From the NCBI GenBank assembly GCA_026770585.1, contig MU646343.1, positions 521,403-549,049 of the forward strand: a stretch of DNA of 27,647 nucleotides. Reading direction: 5' to 3'. Origin of the DNA: Baffinella frigidus (Eukaryota; Cryptophyceae; Cryptomonadales; Baffinellaceae). Of this stretch, positions 7,286 to 15,000 are shown piece after piece (the first letter of the stretch is position 1; the number at the start of each line of letters is the position of its first letter). The notes below the pieces were generated by a model. The model saw only the letters and a program-made list of their open reading frames with translations. It was not told where the DNA came from and made no database searches. Made by a program: the position numbers and the translations under genes.

Positions 7286-9265
7286 AGGGAGGGAGAGGGA
7301 GGAGGGGGGGGGGGGGGGGGAGGAGAGAGAGAGAGGGAGGAGAGAGGGAGGGAGGGAGAGAGGGAGAGAGAGAGAGAGAGATTGTTAGCCACCTGCCCAC
7401 AGAGCGTGGATTTAGTCCCGTCACCTAACTGTTCTAACAGATGACATCTCAGATGTGGATTGGCGTTGGAACCGTTCCAAGGGCTTGACCACACAGCAGG
7501 GTACGAGGGGAGTTTCGGCCCATTTTGGGCCGAGTTTCCGTTACCTTATCCGTATGAACCCCCCTATGTCCCTATGGGTTGCCTACCGTAGGGTCGTAGG
7601 TCTTATCGCTTAAGGGTTATTCAGGAATCCCTTCGAAGTCCGCTGTGTGGCATACAGGGAATCGTTGAGACGGATGCCCTGCGAAATAGATTCTATCAGG
7701 TGACGCCACCCTGGATGGAACATTATGGTATTTGGAGCATTCTTAAGTCAACTCCCCTTGAGATGCGGCCGCGAGGCGGCTGCCCCGTGATGAATGGATC
7801 TGGTACAAAAAAGGTCTAATATGTATTTTAGTGGTATAAATCATGTCAACTTTTGCGATAAAGGGTTATTCGGCATTGGCCGCAAGTCCCCTCCAGGGTG
7901 GCGATGAAATGTATTGGATACCCACAAGAACACAAGCCACCAACCCTCACAGTCTGGGCAAATCGGGGAAAATGGCTCCAAAAATCCCCTTGAAGGCCGT
8001 CGGATTCCGACGGCCTCCAAGGGGATTTAGTGTTTTTGACTTTTTCAATTTGCCCAGGTTGTGAGGGTTGTGAGGGTTGGTGGAGAGTCCTGTTGTGAAT
8101 AACGTAAATAGAGCCTTTCGGCGGTTGACATCGTGAGTGGGGCTTCTCTTCTCGCTCGCAGGCATGGGAGGGTCTAGCGCGGTACGTTGAGCGTACCTCA
8201 TCAAACAACTGTGTCAATTTCATCCGGACGAGTATTTATGATAAATACGCACCGGCAACGAAGTTTACTACACAAATGCTTTAATAATTACTAGTATGAT
8301 CCATTTATGTAGTAAATTTCGTTGCCGGCGCGTGTTTATCACAAATACTCGCCGCGATTAAATTCATGTAGATCAGGTCTCTGTACACACGCTCCAGTAC
8401 AAACAGCATCTTAACCAGGAGCCCAAATCTACTTATTCAGCGCTAGGTCGCGTTGTTACTCGCAGACAAGGCAGGGTTTTAGTGCGGAACGTGGAGCGCA
8501 CCTCGTCAAACAACTGCGCCGCCTGCTCCGTCGCCCCGCGATTCTTGTGTGTCATCTGCCGGGAACGGAGGGACGACTTTAGTCGAAAAACCCACGGAAA
8601 GTTCGGTAGTTTCTCCTACGGCATTGTCTAGGACCTCCTACCGTGGGCCAAAATCCAAGGACATTTTGATCCTAGGAGCCCTACGGCCTACGGTAGGTAG
8701 GTCCTACCTAAATCCGTAGGGAAACTACCGAACTTTCCGTGGGTTTCCCAATGAACTTGTTCAACGCCCGGGTTTCGTTTGCAGAGGGGTTTTCACTCTC
8801 CTATTTTTCCTGCCCTGAGGGTTGCAACTAGCCTTGCGACTGCCGATGTATCTGTCACCAGACTCCACCGGCACACCCTGCCATAAGTACATAGCAGCCC
8901 CTAGTGCTGTTTCCCGGAGGTTCGGATCGGGGGTCTTGGGATCCACGATGGCTCTCCACGCTCGCACCAGTGGTCGCACAGCTGGGATTGAGCTCCGTAT
9001 GTGCGGGCAGTCGATGCACGCGGCACCACTGAAGATACACCCCACGCCACGTAACCCCTGGACGCCCGAAACCCCAGGAATCCTCCCTTGGTCATGGGAG
9101 CAACAAACGACAACTAACCGCGAGCTCGAAGAGCCTCCCCGCCTCCTCCCGCCGCGAGTCTTCACTGGCAAATGTCCTCTTCCCCGCTACCTCCTGCCCC
9201 GCCGCTGCGACGAGGCACGACGCGGCGAGCAGGACCAGGCACAGGCGCATGATTGGGGTCCCCAT
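509..9265 (-). CDS. Gene 1: secretory-pathway TPR-repeat protein, seven exons, 3' end outside window
   Basis: Exons in coding order: 9265-9119, 8555-8502, 7220-7158, 6047-5982, 3911-3837, 2270-2160, 586-509. All introns begin GT, end AG and are phase 0. The joined product is 198 residues so far. Residues 1-23 look like a signal peptide (MGTPIMRLCLVLLAASCLVA then AAG). From residue 42 there are five tetratricopeptide repeats in an unbroken 34-residue register: 42-75, 76-109, 110-143, 144-177 and 178 onward, with the usual small residues (AGMA, NLAT, GMGN) and the A/P positions. TPRs are protein-binding scaffolds. The signal peptide puts this one in the ER lumen, Golgi or outside the cell; ER co-chaperones and glycosyltransferase-type TPR proteins are possible relatives, but I cannot name the family. 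It is divergent from gene 2. The register across six splice junctions is the main support. No stop is seen in the window. Confidence 0.82.
594..1020. repeat. Tandem copies of the 5' edge of gene 1 exon 7
   Basis: Units of about 200 bp (594-710, 794-911, partial 915-1020). Each ends in a copy of the exon 7 acceptor and first codons (CGGCGCCTCCTG on the plus strand at 670-710, 870-910, 985-1002), preceded by an AAAGTCGTCAGTT motif. Confidence 0.75.
1226..1360. mobile_element. Hairpin element H1
   Basis: Terminal repeat TATGGAAACACTTT / AAAGTGTTTCCACAT around the H core (AATTTACTACACA ... ACTAGTAATATTAAAG ... GTGTAG). Confidence 0.65.
1438..1582. mobile_element. Hairpin element BB1
   Basis: Inverted arms of about 53 bp starting CCAACCCTC, ATTTGGTCC inside, and a central GC-rich hairpin (ACCCCGGATCTGGGGT). 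Related to CC1 at 7937. Confidence 0.65.
1614..1707. repeat. Half J element plus flank, inverted copy of 3573-3668
   Basis: Contains AGGACGAGCCAGAATAAAAC and AGCTAGGGTACTCTCTTCGG. The same segment, flank included, occurs in reverse orientation at 3573-3668, so element and flank were copied together. Confidence 0.6.
2160..2270 (-). CDS. Gene 1 exon 6
   Basis: 37 codons, VVVKQPGDADNHK to HYIKCIK, ending TPR3 and most of TPR4. Acceptor AAACAG|GTGGTT; donor ATCAAG|GTTGTT. It is the only copy with both edges; partial copies of its 5' edge lie at 2409-3021 and of its 3' edge at 1170-1968. Confidence 0.84.
2409..3031 (-). repeat. Partial copies of the 5' edge of gene 1 exon 6
   Basis: Acceptor plus first codons of exon 6 recur at about 2409-2433, 2571-2641, 2808-2842 and 2989-3021, separated by telomere-like repeat. 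The 2571-2641 copy is open for 23 codons (VVVKLPGDADNHKTFAILKF) behind an acceptor-like CTTCAG. Confidence 0.78.
2680..2985. repeat. Telomere-variant array TGTAGGG (two blocks)
   Basis: Near-perfect 7-bp TGTAGGG units at 2695-2790 and 2880-2978, split by an exon 6 edge copy. It is G-rich on the plus strand, so C-rich on the coding strand of gene 1. Confidence 0.9.
3030..3160. repeat. Telomere-variant array TTTGGGG
   Basis: Irregular GGTTTTGGG / GGTTTGGGG units, a different variant from the neighbouring TGTAGGG blocks. Confidence 0.85.
3231..3378. mobile_element. Hairpin element E1
   Basis: Ends CACTCGGTGGGC and GTCCACCGTGTGG; internal ACGTGACCAAATT and AGTTGACTTTTGTTGAAAGG shared with E2-E4. 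Confidence 0.7.
3448..3570. mobile_element. Hairpin element K1
   Basis: Starts CTAGCTCTGTCCCAGTTC. Arms GCGAAATTTCACAGGTGAA-type are inverted around a poly-C loop. Confidence 0.65.
3588..3714. mobile_element. Hairpin element J2
   Basis: Terminal inverted repeat CTAGCTCTG(T/C)C ... GCAGAGCTAG, with TTATTCTGGCTCGTCCT arms. It lies between K1 and K2; the flank GGAGGATTCCGA precedes both K1 and J2. Confidence 0.7.
3736..3836. mobile_element. Element K2, abutting gene 1 exon 5 donor
   Basis: AATTTCATGGGG ... TTTCGGGGGGGGCG, ending in TGGGACAGAGCTAG 2 bp from the exon. It lacks the full left arm. Confidence 0.6.
3837..3911 (-). CDS. Gene 1 exon 5
   Basis: 25 codons, VCLFNLATLLAEQG to VDIMEK, most of TPR3. 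Acceptor GTGCAG|GTGTGC; donor GAGAAG|GTCTAG. Hairpin element K2 begins 2 bp inside the intron, so the element sits directly on the donor. Confidence 0.82.
3934..4122 (+). mobile_element. Element A1, broken
   Basis: A terminal fragment (CCACTTAGCAGCCACC, 3934-3956), then a second A start at 4019 running to about 4122 and losing its 3' hairpin and end. It has no intact right terminus. Confidence 0.6.
4139..4478. mobile_element. Nested hairpin elements W (three levels)
   Basis: Outer arms GGTTCCTTGGTCGGATA / TATCCGACCAAGG enclose two adjacent hairpins: 4157-4290 (GCGAGGGGGC ... GCCCCCTCGC) and 4291-4463 (AGAGCGCTGTGC ... GCACAGCGCTCT). The second folds over nearly its whole length. Confidence 0.75.
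4574..4712. mobile_element. Hairpin element X
   Basis: Ends AGTAGATTGT / ACAATCTACT with inner TTTGTACCAGG and CCTGGTACAAA. Confidence 0.55.
4843..4893. repeat. GC-rich hairpin
   Basis: GACATTT and AGGCCCCGCC pair with GGCGGGGCCTAAATGTC across a short loop. Confidence 0.6.
4893..5016. mobile_element. Hairpin element J3
   Basis: TCTAGCTCTGCCTGAGTTTT ... CTCGGGCAGAGCTAGA with GGCTCGTCC/GGACGAGCC inside. Confidence 0.7.
5085..5240. mobile_element. Hairpin element K3
   Basis: The most complete K copy: CCTAGCCCTGCCCCAGTTC ... ACTGGGACAGAGCTAG with GGGCTCGCCATTATTT arms and CCCCCC/GGGGGG inner parts. Confidence 0.7.
5279..5398. mobile_element. Hairpin element J4
   Basis: CTAGCTCTGCCCGAGTTTTA ... 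AAACTCGGGCAGAGCTAG, near-perfect ends. Confidence 0.72.
5469..5613. mobile_element. Hairpin element P1
   Basis: CATCTCGGAAGATAA ... TTATCTTTCGAGATG with AATCAG/CTGATT arms; inner AT-rich CCCTAATTAAATTTA. Confidence 0.65.
5640..5996. repeat. Tandem duplication with P2 and copies of gene 1 exon 4 edge
   Basis: A unit with GGCGTACGATGTG, GTACCACGAAACACTT and CACTTGTGGTC occurs at 5648-5742 and again at 5888-5981, separated by hairpin P2 (5749-5856, left end cut). The GCGTACGATGTGGTCGGGCT part at about 5729-5748 is a copy of the exon 4 donor edge. Confidence 0.65.
5982..6047 (-). CDS. Gene 1 exon 4
   Basis: 22 codons, AGDLAKARRRW to LKPDHI, completing TPR2 (WLQCIQLKPD is a typical helix B end). 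Acceptor CGCAG|GCTGGG; the donor is inferred as ATC|GTGCGC, which is weak, but the join restores the 34-residue register with exon 5. Confidence 0.74.
6097..6268. mobile_element. Hairpin element B2
   Basis: AATAGGGCAACATCCTGAAA ... TTTCAGGACGTTGGCCTATG; inner GGTAGTTAGGCGTACGG and the GGCCTACCGTAGG core. Confidence 0.78.
6429..6554. mobile_element. Hairpin element with F termini (F6)
   Basis: Ends CCACGCCAGA ... TCTGGCGTGG as in family F, but with a different interior holding AAACACCACAGGTGGTGTTT, a hairpin. Confidence 0.6.
6585..6713 (+). mobile_element. Hairpin element A2
   Basis: CCACTTAGCAGCCACCGA ... TCGGTCGCTGCTAAGTGG. Interior GATACAGTCCAT, GATTTGTACTAGAATC; 3' hairpin CCTTGATTTCAAGG. 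Confidence 0.85.
6714..7157. other. Intron 3 of gene 1, no clear element
   Basis: Only a weak direct repeat (GGGTGTGGTA ... AAATCCTCT at about 6797 and 6870) and a short hairpin CCTCTTACGAAGAGG were seen. Confidence 0.4.
7158..7220 (-). CDS. Gene 1 exon 3
   Basis: 21 codons, VAEIASDNHDAQ to GMAHLQ, with acceptor GGCAG|GTGGCG and donor CAG|GTTGCG. It holds the end of TPR1 and helix A of TPR2. Immediately upstream on the coding strand is a roughly 150-bp CT microsatellite (7230-7382 seen as GA on the plus strand), sitting where the polypyrimidine tract of the acceptor belongs. Confidence 0.8.
7230..7382 (-). repeat. GA microsatellite (CT on the coding strand of gene 1)
   Basis: GA/GGGA/G-run tract directly upstream of the exon 3 acceptor, in the position of its polypyrimidine tract. 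Confidence 0.9.
7383..7484. mobile_element. Repeat R1
   Basis: Matches R2 at 11548-11655: CCCACAGAGCGTG, TAACTGTTCTAACAGATGA, TTGGCGTTGGAACCGTTCC. CTGTTCTAACAG is an inner hairpin; the ends are only loosely inverted. Confidence 0.55.
7489..7650. mobile_element. Hairpin element C1
   Basis: CCACACAGC ... GCTGTGTGG, 162 bp; interior TTTCCGTTACCTTATCCGTA and the CCTACCGTAGGGTC core. Confidence 0.85.
7651..7936. other. Intron 2 of gene 1, no recognised feature
   Basis: Unique-looking sequence without a clear inverted repeat or reading frame of interest. Confidence 0.4.
7937..8083. mobile_element. Hairpin element CC1
   Basis: CCACCAACCCTCAC ... GTGAGGGTTGGTGG, inner CTGGGCAAAT/ATTTGCCCAG and a near-perfect central palindrome (about 7985-8030, GGCCGTCGGATTCCGACGGCC core). 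Confidence 0.75.
8180..8220 (-). repeat. Copy of 3' edge of gene 1 exon 2
   Basis: Reverse strand reads QLFDE followed by GAG|GTACGC, a better donor than that of the real exon. Confidence 0.65.
8229..8351. mobile_element. Hairpin element H2
   Basis: Arms CGAGTATTTATGATAAATAC with CACCGGCAACG, inverted on the right; H core TTTACTACACAAATGCTTTA. Confidence 0.75.
8502..8555 (-). CDS. Gene 1 exon 2
   Basis: 18 codons from MTHKN to LFDE, between acceptor GGCAG|ATG and donor GAG|GTGCGC. It completes TPR1. The ATG is an internal methionine. A degenerate copy of its last codons plus donor lies at about 8180-8220. Confidence 0.78.
8588..8747. mobile_element. Hairpin element B4-like
   Basis: AACCCACGGAAAGTTCGGTA inverted at the right end; interior carries the TAGGACCTCCTACCGT core of family B with different termini. 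Confidence 0.75.
8761..9171 (-). pseudogene. Open frame inside gene 1 intron 1, possible extra exon or gene fragment
   Basis: 136 codons open on the minus strand, overlapping the end of exon 1 in another frame. The stretch about 9055-8825 reads like protein (RPLVRAWRAIVDP, LRETALGAAMYLWQGVP) rather than repeat. No family was recognised and no convincing splice pair was fixed. Confidence 0.2.
9119..9265 (-). CDS. Gene 1 exon 1: signal peptide and start of TPR1
   Basis: 49 codons starting at ATG 9265; a second in-frame Met lies at codon 6 (9250) and could also serve, leaving an equally good signal peptide. Hydrophobic core LCLVLLAASCLVAAAG is followed by a charged linker and EEAGRLFELA, the first helix of TPR1. 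The donor reads GCG|GTTAGT. Confidence 0.8.
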
Positions 9266-9508
9266 CGCCCGCGAGTAAATTTCCGACAAGAAAATTGGGT
9301 CAAATCGTGGGGGCAGATTTTTGAAAAACAGGCGGTTCCGGTCGATTTCGAGCGTTTCCAGGCTGGGAATAGAAAGACACATCCTCGAGTTGATCCACTT
9401 CCGGACAGGATTTTTTTGACCAGCTTCAGCGGGCGCGTACTATTCCATCTTGCTGACAGCCGGACGCTGGCGTGCAATCACCTCAAGACGTGCAGGGAGA
9501 CGGGTAAG
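9266..9508. promoter_or_regulatory. Putative divergent promoter shared by genes 1 and 2
   Basis: The two start codons face away from each other, 243 bp apart. I see no hairpin element, microsatellite or telomere-type repeat here, unlike nearly all other non-coding DNA in the window. No clear TATA box was seen. The 5' untranslated leaders must also fit in this space unless there are upstream non-coding exons. Confidence 0.5.
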
Positions 9509-9679
9509 ATGCGCTCCTCGGGACTGCTCCTGGGATTCTGGCTCGCAGCGGCTGCGTTACTCTGTGGGAGAGCGAGTGCAAGCGATGCGGACGTTGCGAA
9601 AGCGATGGCAGACGACAACGGGGACACGAGCGAGGCGTGGGGGGTGCAGTCGGGGTGCACCGGCTGCTCATTCCACCAG
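9509..9679 (+). CDS. Gene 2 exon 1: signal peptide
   Basis: 57 codons. [20 protein letters not shown] is a clear signal sequence with cleavage likely near ASAS|DAD. The exon ends CSFHQ at donor CCAG|GTCAGT, a near-consensus site. The same frame is open far upstream, but without coding character. Confidence 0.8.
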
Positions 9680-11950
9680 GTCAGTAAAGAGTGTGGCCGA
9701 GAAGATCCCCCGCTCCTTCCGCCTTGATCCTCCGAGAAGCTCCAGCGGAAATGCGGCTTGAAATGTTTCACACCACACCATCCAGTTGGGCGACGCCTCT
9801 CCCTGCACTGCGCCTGAGCCCCCCCCGGTCGTGCTGTGTGATCAACACACGGTGCCTCCACCATGCAGTGTTTATTCACGGACTCTCCAGCATCCAGAAC
9901 CCCGCGACACGGCTGCCAATTCCATGAATTCCAAACACCCCCGAACCGCGTGTTCCCCAGGCGCACGTGAAAGAGCGGCGAACGTACGAGGTTCTTGCGG
10001 TGGACTGCCACTGCCCGCCCAACCCCCTCGAGGGCTGCGTCTGTGCCGCACAGTTCGACTGGTGCCCCCCTAAACCCTACACGCTAAACCCTACCCTAAA
10101 CCCTAAACCCTAAACCCTAACACTAAACCCTAAACCCCAAACTCTAAACCCTAAACCCTAAACCCTAAACTCTAAACCCTAAACACTCAACCCTCAATCC
10201 TCATCCCTCAACCCTAATCCCTAAACCCTGAACTTTCAACACCCTACCCCCTACCGACCACGCCCCACCCGCCCTCCGAACTCAAAAGAGTTTTGCTTCC
10301 TGTGAGTCTGGGCGAATTTTCTCTTCGCACCGCGAACGCATAGACAGCCCTAGCCACTTAGCAGCTACCGGGGTCTTCACGGATGCAGTCCATCTAAACT
10401 ATTTGTACCAGAATGTTATCCATTGCTATGGATTCCAGCCGAAATTTCCCCCGAGAATCCGGGGGAAAATATCTCTCGGTCGTTGCTAAGTGGAGGATCC
10501 TCCTAGCCATCCTCCAAGTCTGCCTCAGTCGGGTTGGCTGACTATTCCCAAGTTGACATGCTGGGTCTCCGGTACTAATCCGTCAACTTTGAGGCGGAAA
10601 AGGTCCCGGTCTCACCAGAATGGTGAGGCCAAATAGACTGAGGCTAGGATATCCTCCCAACCCGCGCCACCCGCCCTCTGAAGTGAAAGAAGTTTCCAAC
10701 GTTACCTTAAGTTAACGGAGGTTCCACTTTTGCGTTGAGACGGCCCACTCTCGACGTTTGTCTCGGCGCGCAGCGCTCTTGCAGTCGAGAAGCAAGAGGA
10801 ATGGGTCGTTTCGGACAACTGCGGTGGCACACACGAAACGCCAACGATACTAAGATGTCCTTGAACCGAGCAATTCTTAAGTAGTACCACGGCAGGTCAT
10901 TAGTCAGAGTTCCAGGACGCAACGGTTCATTTCCTGGTACTAAATTAGTGTGCGGTCCCACGTGAGAGGCAGCTCCGAAAATAAATGGGATCAACGCACA
11001 TCCCAACACACGGTGGACTACGGACCTTTCAACAAAAGTCAACTTACCCAGAGATAAATTGACTTGAAAGATTTTCTAGTGTAACTTTGGTCACGTAACA
11101 CCCCAGAATCTGGCCCCAAATTCAAATCCGAAAGCCTCGAAGCCCACCGAGTGCATCTCACTCCTTCTCATTTGCGGAACCTGGGGCAGGTGGTGGAACT
11201 TGCAATGCGCCGGAAATGCGACGGTCGTCATCAGCGGGTGCGCACCACCCTCCACTTGGCTTTTCCTAGGATCGTGTCTGGTGTATGCGCCCACGGGCCT
11301 ACGTAGTCCAATACCGTATTCTACTTACTCTGTATTTTCTACGACGCCCTGCCACTTGGCACCGGCCGAGTTCCTTTTCGCCTTGAATTTAAGGTGAAAT
11401 TCCGGTTAGGTTCCAGGGCAATGGATACGATTCTAGTACAAATCGTTTAGATGGACTGTATCCGTGAAGCCCCCGGTGGCTGCTAAGTGGAACCCGGAAC
11501 CCGACACTCGAAACTCGGAACTCGAAACTCGAGACGCCAGGGGTGCAAAGAGATGGTTAGCCAATCGCCCACAGAGCGTGCATTTAGTCCCGTCCCCTAA
11601 CTGTTCTAACAGATGATATCTCAGATGTGGCTTGGCGTTGGAACCGTTCCTTATTGTTAGAGACGCCAGGGGTGCATGAGACCCGTCGGGTCCAAAGCCT
11701 GTGGTAATCAACACTCCCACGCCAGAGGGATCGAAACATCCACTTTTGACATCTTTCAAGGGAAATCCCTTGAAATCTGAAGTCAACGACGACAGATCTG
11801 TCGTGGATAAGGCACGACAGTCGGCCAGGGTGCACAACACGCCCCCCCCCAGTTCAAGTGACACACACCGGAAACACTCGACGCTAGGGCCTCGGTGGGT
11901 GAGTGCCGTGACTGCGGTTCTCTCGCCGCTACCCACCAGCCTGTCTCTCT

Positions 11951-12000
<50 letters not shown>

Positions 12001-12015
12001 CCCCTCTCTCCTCTC

Positions 12016-12065
<50 letters not shown>

Positions 12066-15000
12066 CCTTTCTCTCACCACGTCGTGGTCGAAGTCCGACT
12101 TTCCGAATCCCCTGATTTTCACCCAGAGTCGTCGGAATCCCACGAGCTCCAGTAAAACTCCAAGGGATTGAAAAAGGAGATGTGCTGCTATTCCACTCCG
12201 ACCCACAAGATTTCAGCTAAGTCAACCAGCTCTTTCCCCTGGTTTCGTTTAGATGGACCCTGGTCTGGGACCAGGCATTTGACTTAAGGCGCTAGCTTTC
12301 AGGGGGAGTTGACTTAGGCGAAATGTTGTGGCTCCGAGTGTATTCTGAAGGCTGGTGGACGCGATGACATTCATAGGCTAACGGCCTGAAAATGGGGTAG
12401 TTAGGCATACGGCATTGCCTAGGACCTCCTACCGTAGGCCGAGGGATCCTAGGACCAAAAAGTCTCGGCCTACGGTAGGAGGTCCTAGGCAATGCCGTAG
12501 GCTTAACTACCCCATTTTCAGGCCGTTACCCTATTAACATCCGACGACCTCCAGTACGAATCGCTGGGGTTAAAAAAAACGATGTGCTCCCACTCTGAGG
12601 GCTCGTTGGCGCAAGGGCGGGTGCGGGGGCGAATCCGACGACCTCTGCTACAAATCAAGCGAATTGGAACAGGTGATTTCCTTCCATTCTGAGGCCTGGC
12701 GGCGAGGGCAGGTGCGGGGACGGCGAAAGGGAGTATTGTTTGGTCTGCTGGGAGTATCCACCGCTCTCGGCTGGGAGTACTGTAATCCTTAACCCCTCCA
12801 CCAACCCCTGCAGGTGCGGGGACGGCGGGAAGGAGCAGTCGGGGGTAGACTGGACGCTGATCGTCGGGAACATGAGCGGGTCCAACTACGTGCGCGCGTC
12901 TGCGTCGTCGTGCAACGCCACGGCGGCCAACACGCCTGCGCAGTGAGCTCCACCCAGCCACACAGCCACGCCAGATTGATCGAGGGGAACCGACGCCTTA
13001 GCCACGTACGATTGCACGTGGTTGACTTAAGTATTCAAGGGGGTTTTCGTGAAAGATGTCAAAAGTGGATGTTTGGGTCATTCTGGTGTGGAGTGGTCTT
13101 CGCAGGTCGGTCCATGTTGTTTTTCGTGGTACTAATTAATGATTGCTTTGTACGAAGACAAGATAACCACACAGCGGACTTCGAAGGGATTTTGAATAAC
13201 CCCTTGAGTAACCGCAACGCCACGGCGGTCAACACGCCCGCCCAGTACGTTCCACGCAGGGGGCAATGGTCAAAGTGGTTTTGACCATCGGCAATGGTCG
13301 AAGTGTTTTTTGGAAACGTCAGTGGTCAAAGTTTTTTGTTGGAAATCCTGTGCCCTTCTCTGTCAAAAGTTGCCGAAACCCGACCTATCGGCTGCAAGAA
13401 CGACCCACGGTTTGAAATACGTTCGGGCGTTTGAGTCCTCTTGTCCACTTAGCAGCCGCCGAGCTCCTTTTCGCCTTGAATTCAAGGTGAAATTCCGGTT
13501 AGGTTCCAGGGCAATCGATAAGATTCTAGTACAAATCGTTTAGATGGACTGTATCCGTGAAGCCCCCGGTGGCTGCTAAGTGGATGTCAAGGCGGCTATC
13601 ACGCCTGCTCAGTAAGCTCTACCCAGCCACACAGCCACGCCAGATTGATCGAGGGAAACCGACGCCTTATCCACGTAAGATCTGACTTGGTTGACTTGAG
13701 TATTCAAGGGGGGTCCCTTGAAAGATGTCAAAAGTGGATGTTTTGATCCCCCTAGCGTGTCACTCGAGGCTAGAAATGGGACCATCTTAAATGTGGGGTT
13801 GTTAAATTTAGTACCAGTCACGGGCAGGTTTGGTCACGTTGCTGGGGGAATTCCCCCAGCAACGTGACCAAACGCCCTTTTTGTGTGAAATTTACTACAC
13901 ATCTCTTTTTTTCCTTCACTTGTAAAAGAATCCCAGTTTTAAAATGGTCCCATTTCTAGCCTCGAGTGGTGGTACACCCCGACGTTTGGAAACTAGATTA
14001 TTTTCCATTATACCTTTTGTACGGAGTCGCGTCCAATCTGGCGTTGGCTTTTTGCATGAGCTCTGTGCAAAAACTTGGCTGACGCCGGAATTAGGGCGTC
14101 CACGCCACACAGCGGGCTACGAGGGGATTTTCGGAACAAATCGGGCCGAGTTTCCGTTACCTTATCCGTAGGAACCCCCCTATGTGCCTATGGGTTGCCT
14201 ACCGCAGGATCCTAGGTCTTATCGCTCAGGGGTTATTCAAAACCTCTTCGAAGTCCGCTGTGTGGCTTACGTGGAGCTATCCGGGAATTCGTGACTGCTC
14301 TCCCAAGGTGGCCGATTCGTGATCCCAAAGTGGCCGACGTGTGCTCTCAAAGTGGCCGATTCGTGGTATAAACAGTAGAAAGACTCTGTTTCTCCAACTC
14401 AAACCTAGGCTCTTGCGTGGCGTCTCTCTCCTGAACCCGCTCTCTCATGAACCCTCTCTCTCATGAACCCTCCTTCTCATGAACCCTCTCTCTCCAGAAC
14501 CCTCTCTCTCCTGAACCCTCTCTCTCCTGAACCCTCTCTCTCGTGAACCCTCTCTCTCCAGAACCCTCTCTCTCCTGAACCCTCTCTCTCATTAGGGTTG
14601 AGGGTTGAGGGTTGAGAGTTGAGGGTTTAAGGTTCAGGGTTCAGGGTTCAGGGTTCAGGGTTCAGGGTTCAGGGTTTATGGTCTGATGAACGCTCTCTGC
14701 AGGTGTGAGGCGGCCCTGAACCCGCTCATTCGCGGGAGCACGCGACGTGTGCAGGTTCAGACCCCGGCCACAATAGATAATCAATCAAGTGGCGAGGCCG
14801 TCACATTTGACGGCCAAGAGATCATAGGCAGGTCCTAGGGCCCTACGGTAGGGCGTATGGGCCTACTCGCCGACGTGTGCAGGTTCAGTCCCCGGCCACA
14901 ACAGAGAAAAAAATCGCAACACGTCCATCTAAAGGATTTCTGGTACAAAAACCTAAACCTTAAACCCGAAACCCGAAACCCTAAGCCCTAAACCCTAAAC

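Noticed and set aside
7006-7494. Long open frames of Arg-Glu or Ser-Leu repeats
   Set aside because: They translate GA/CT microsatellite in several frames on both strands; same for 11701-12171, 16120-17102 and 19644-20298.
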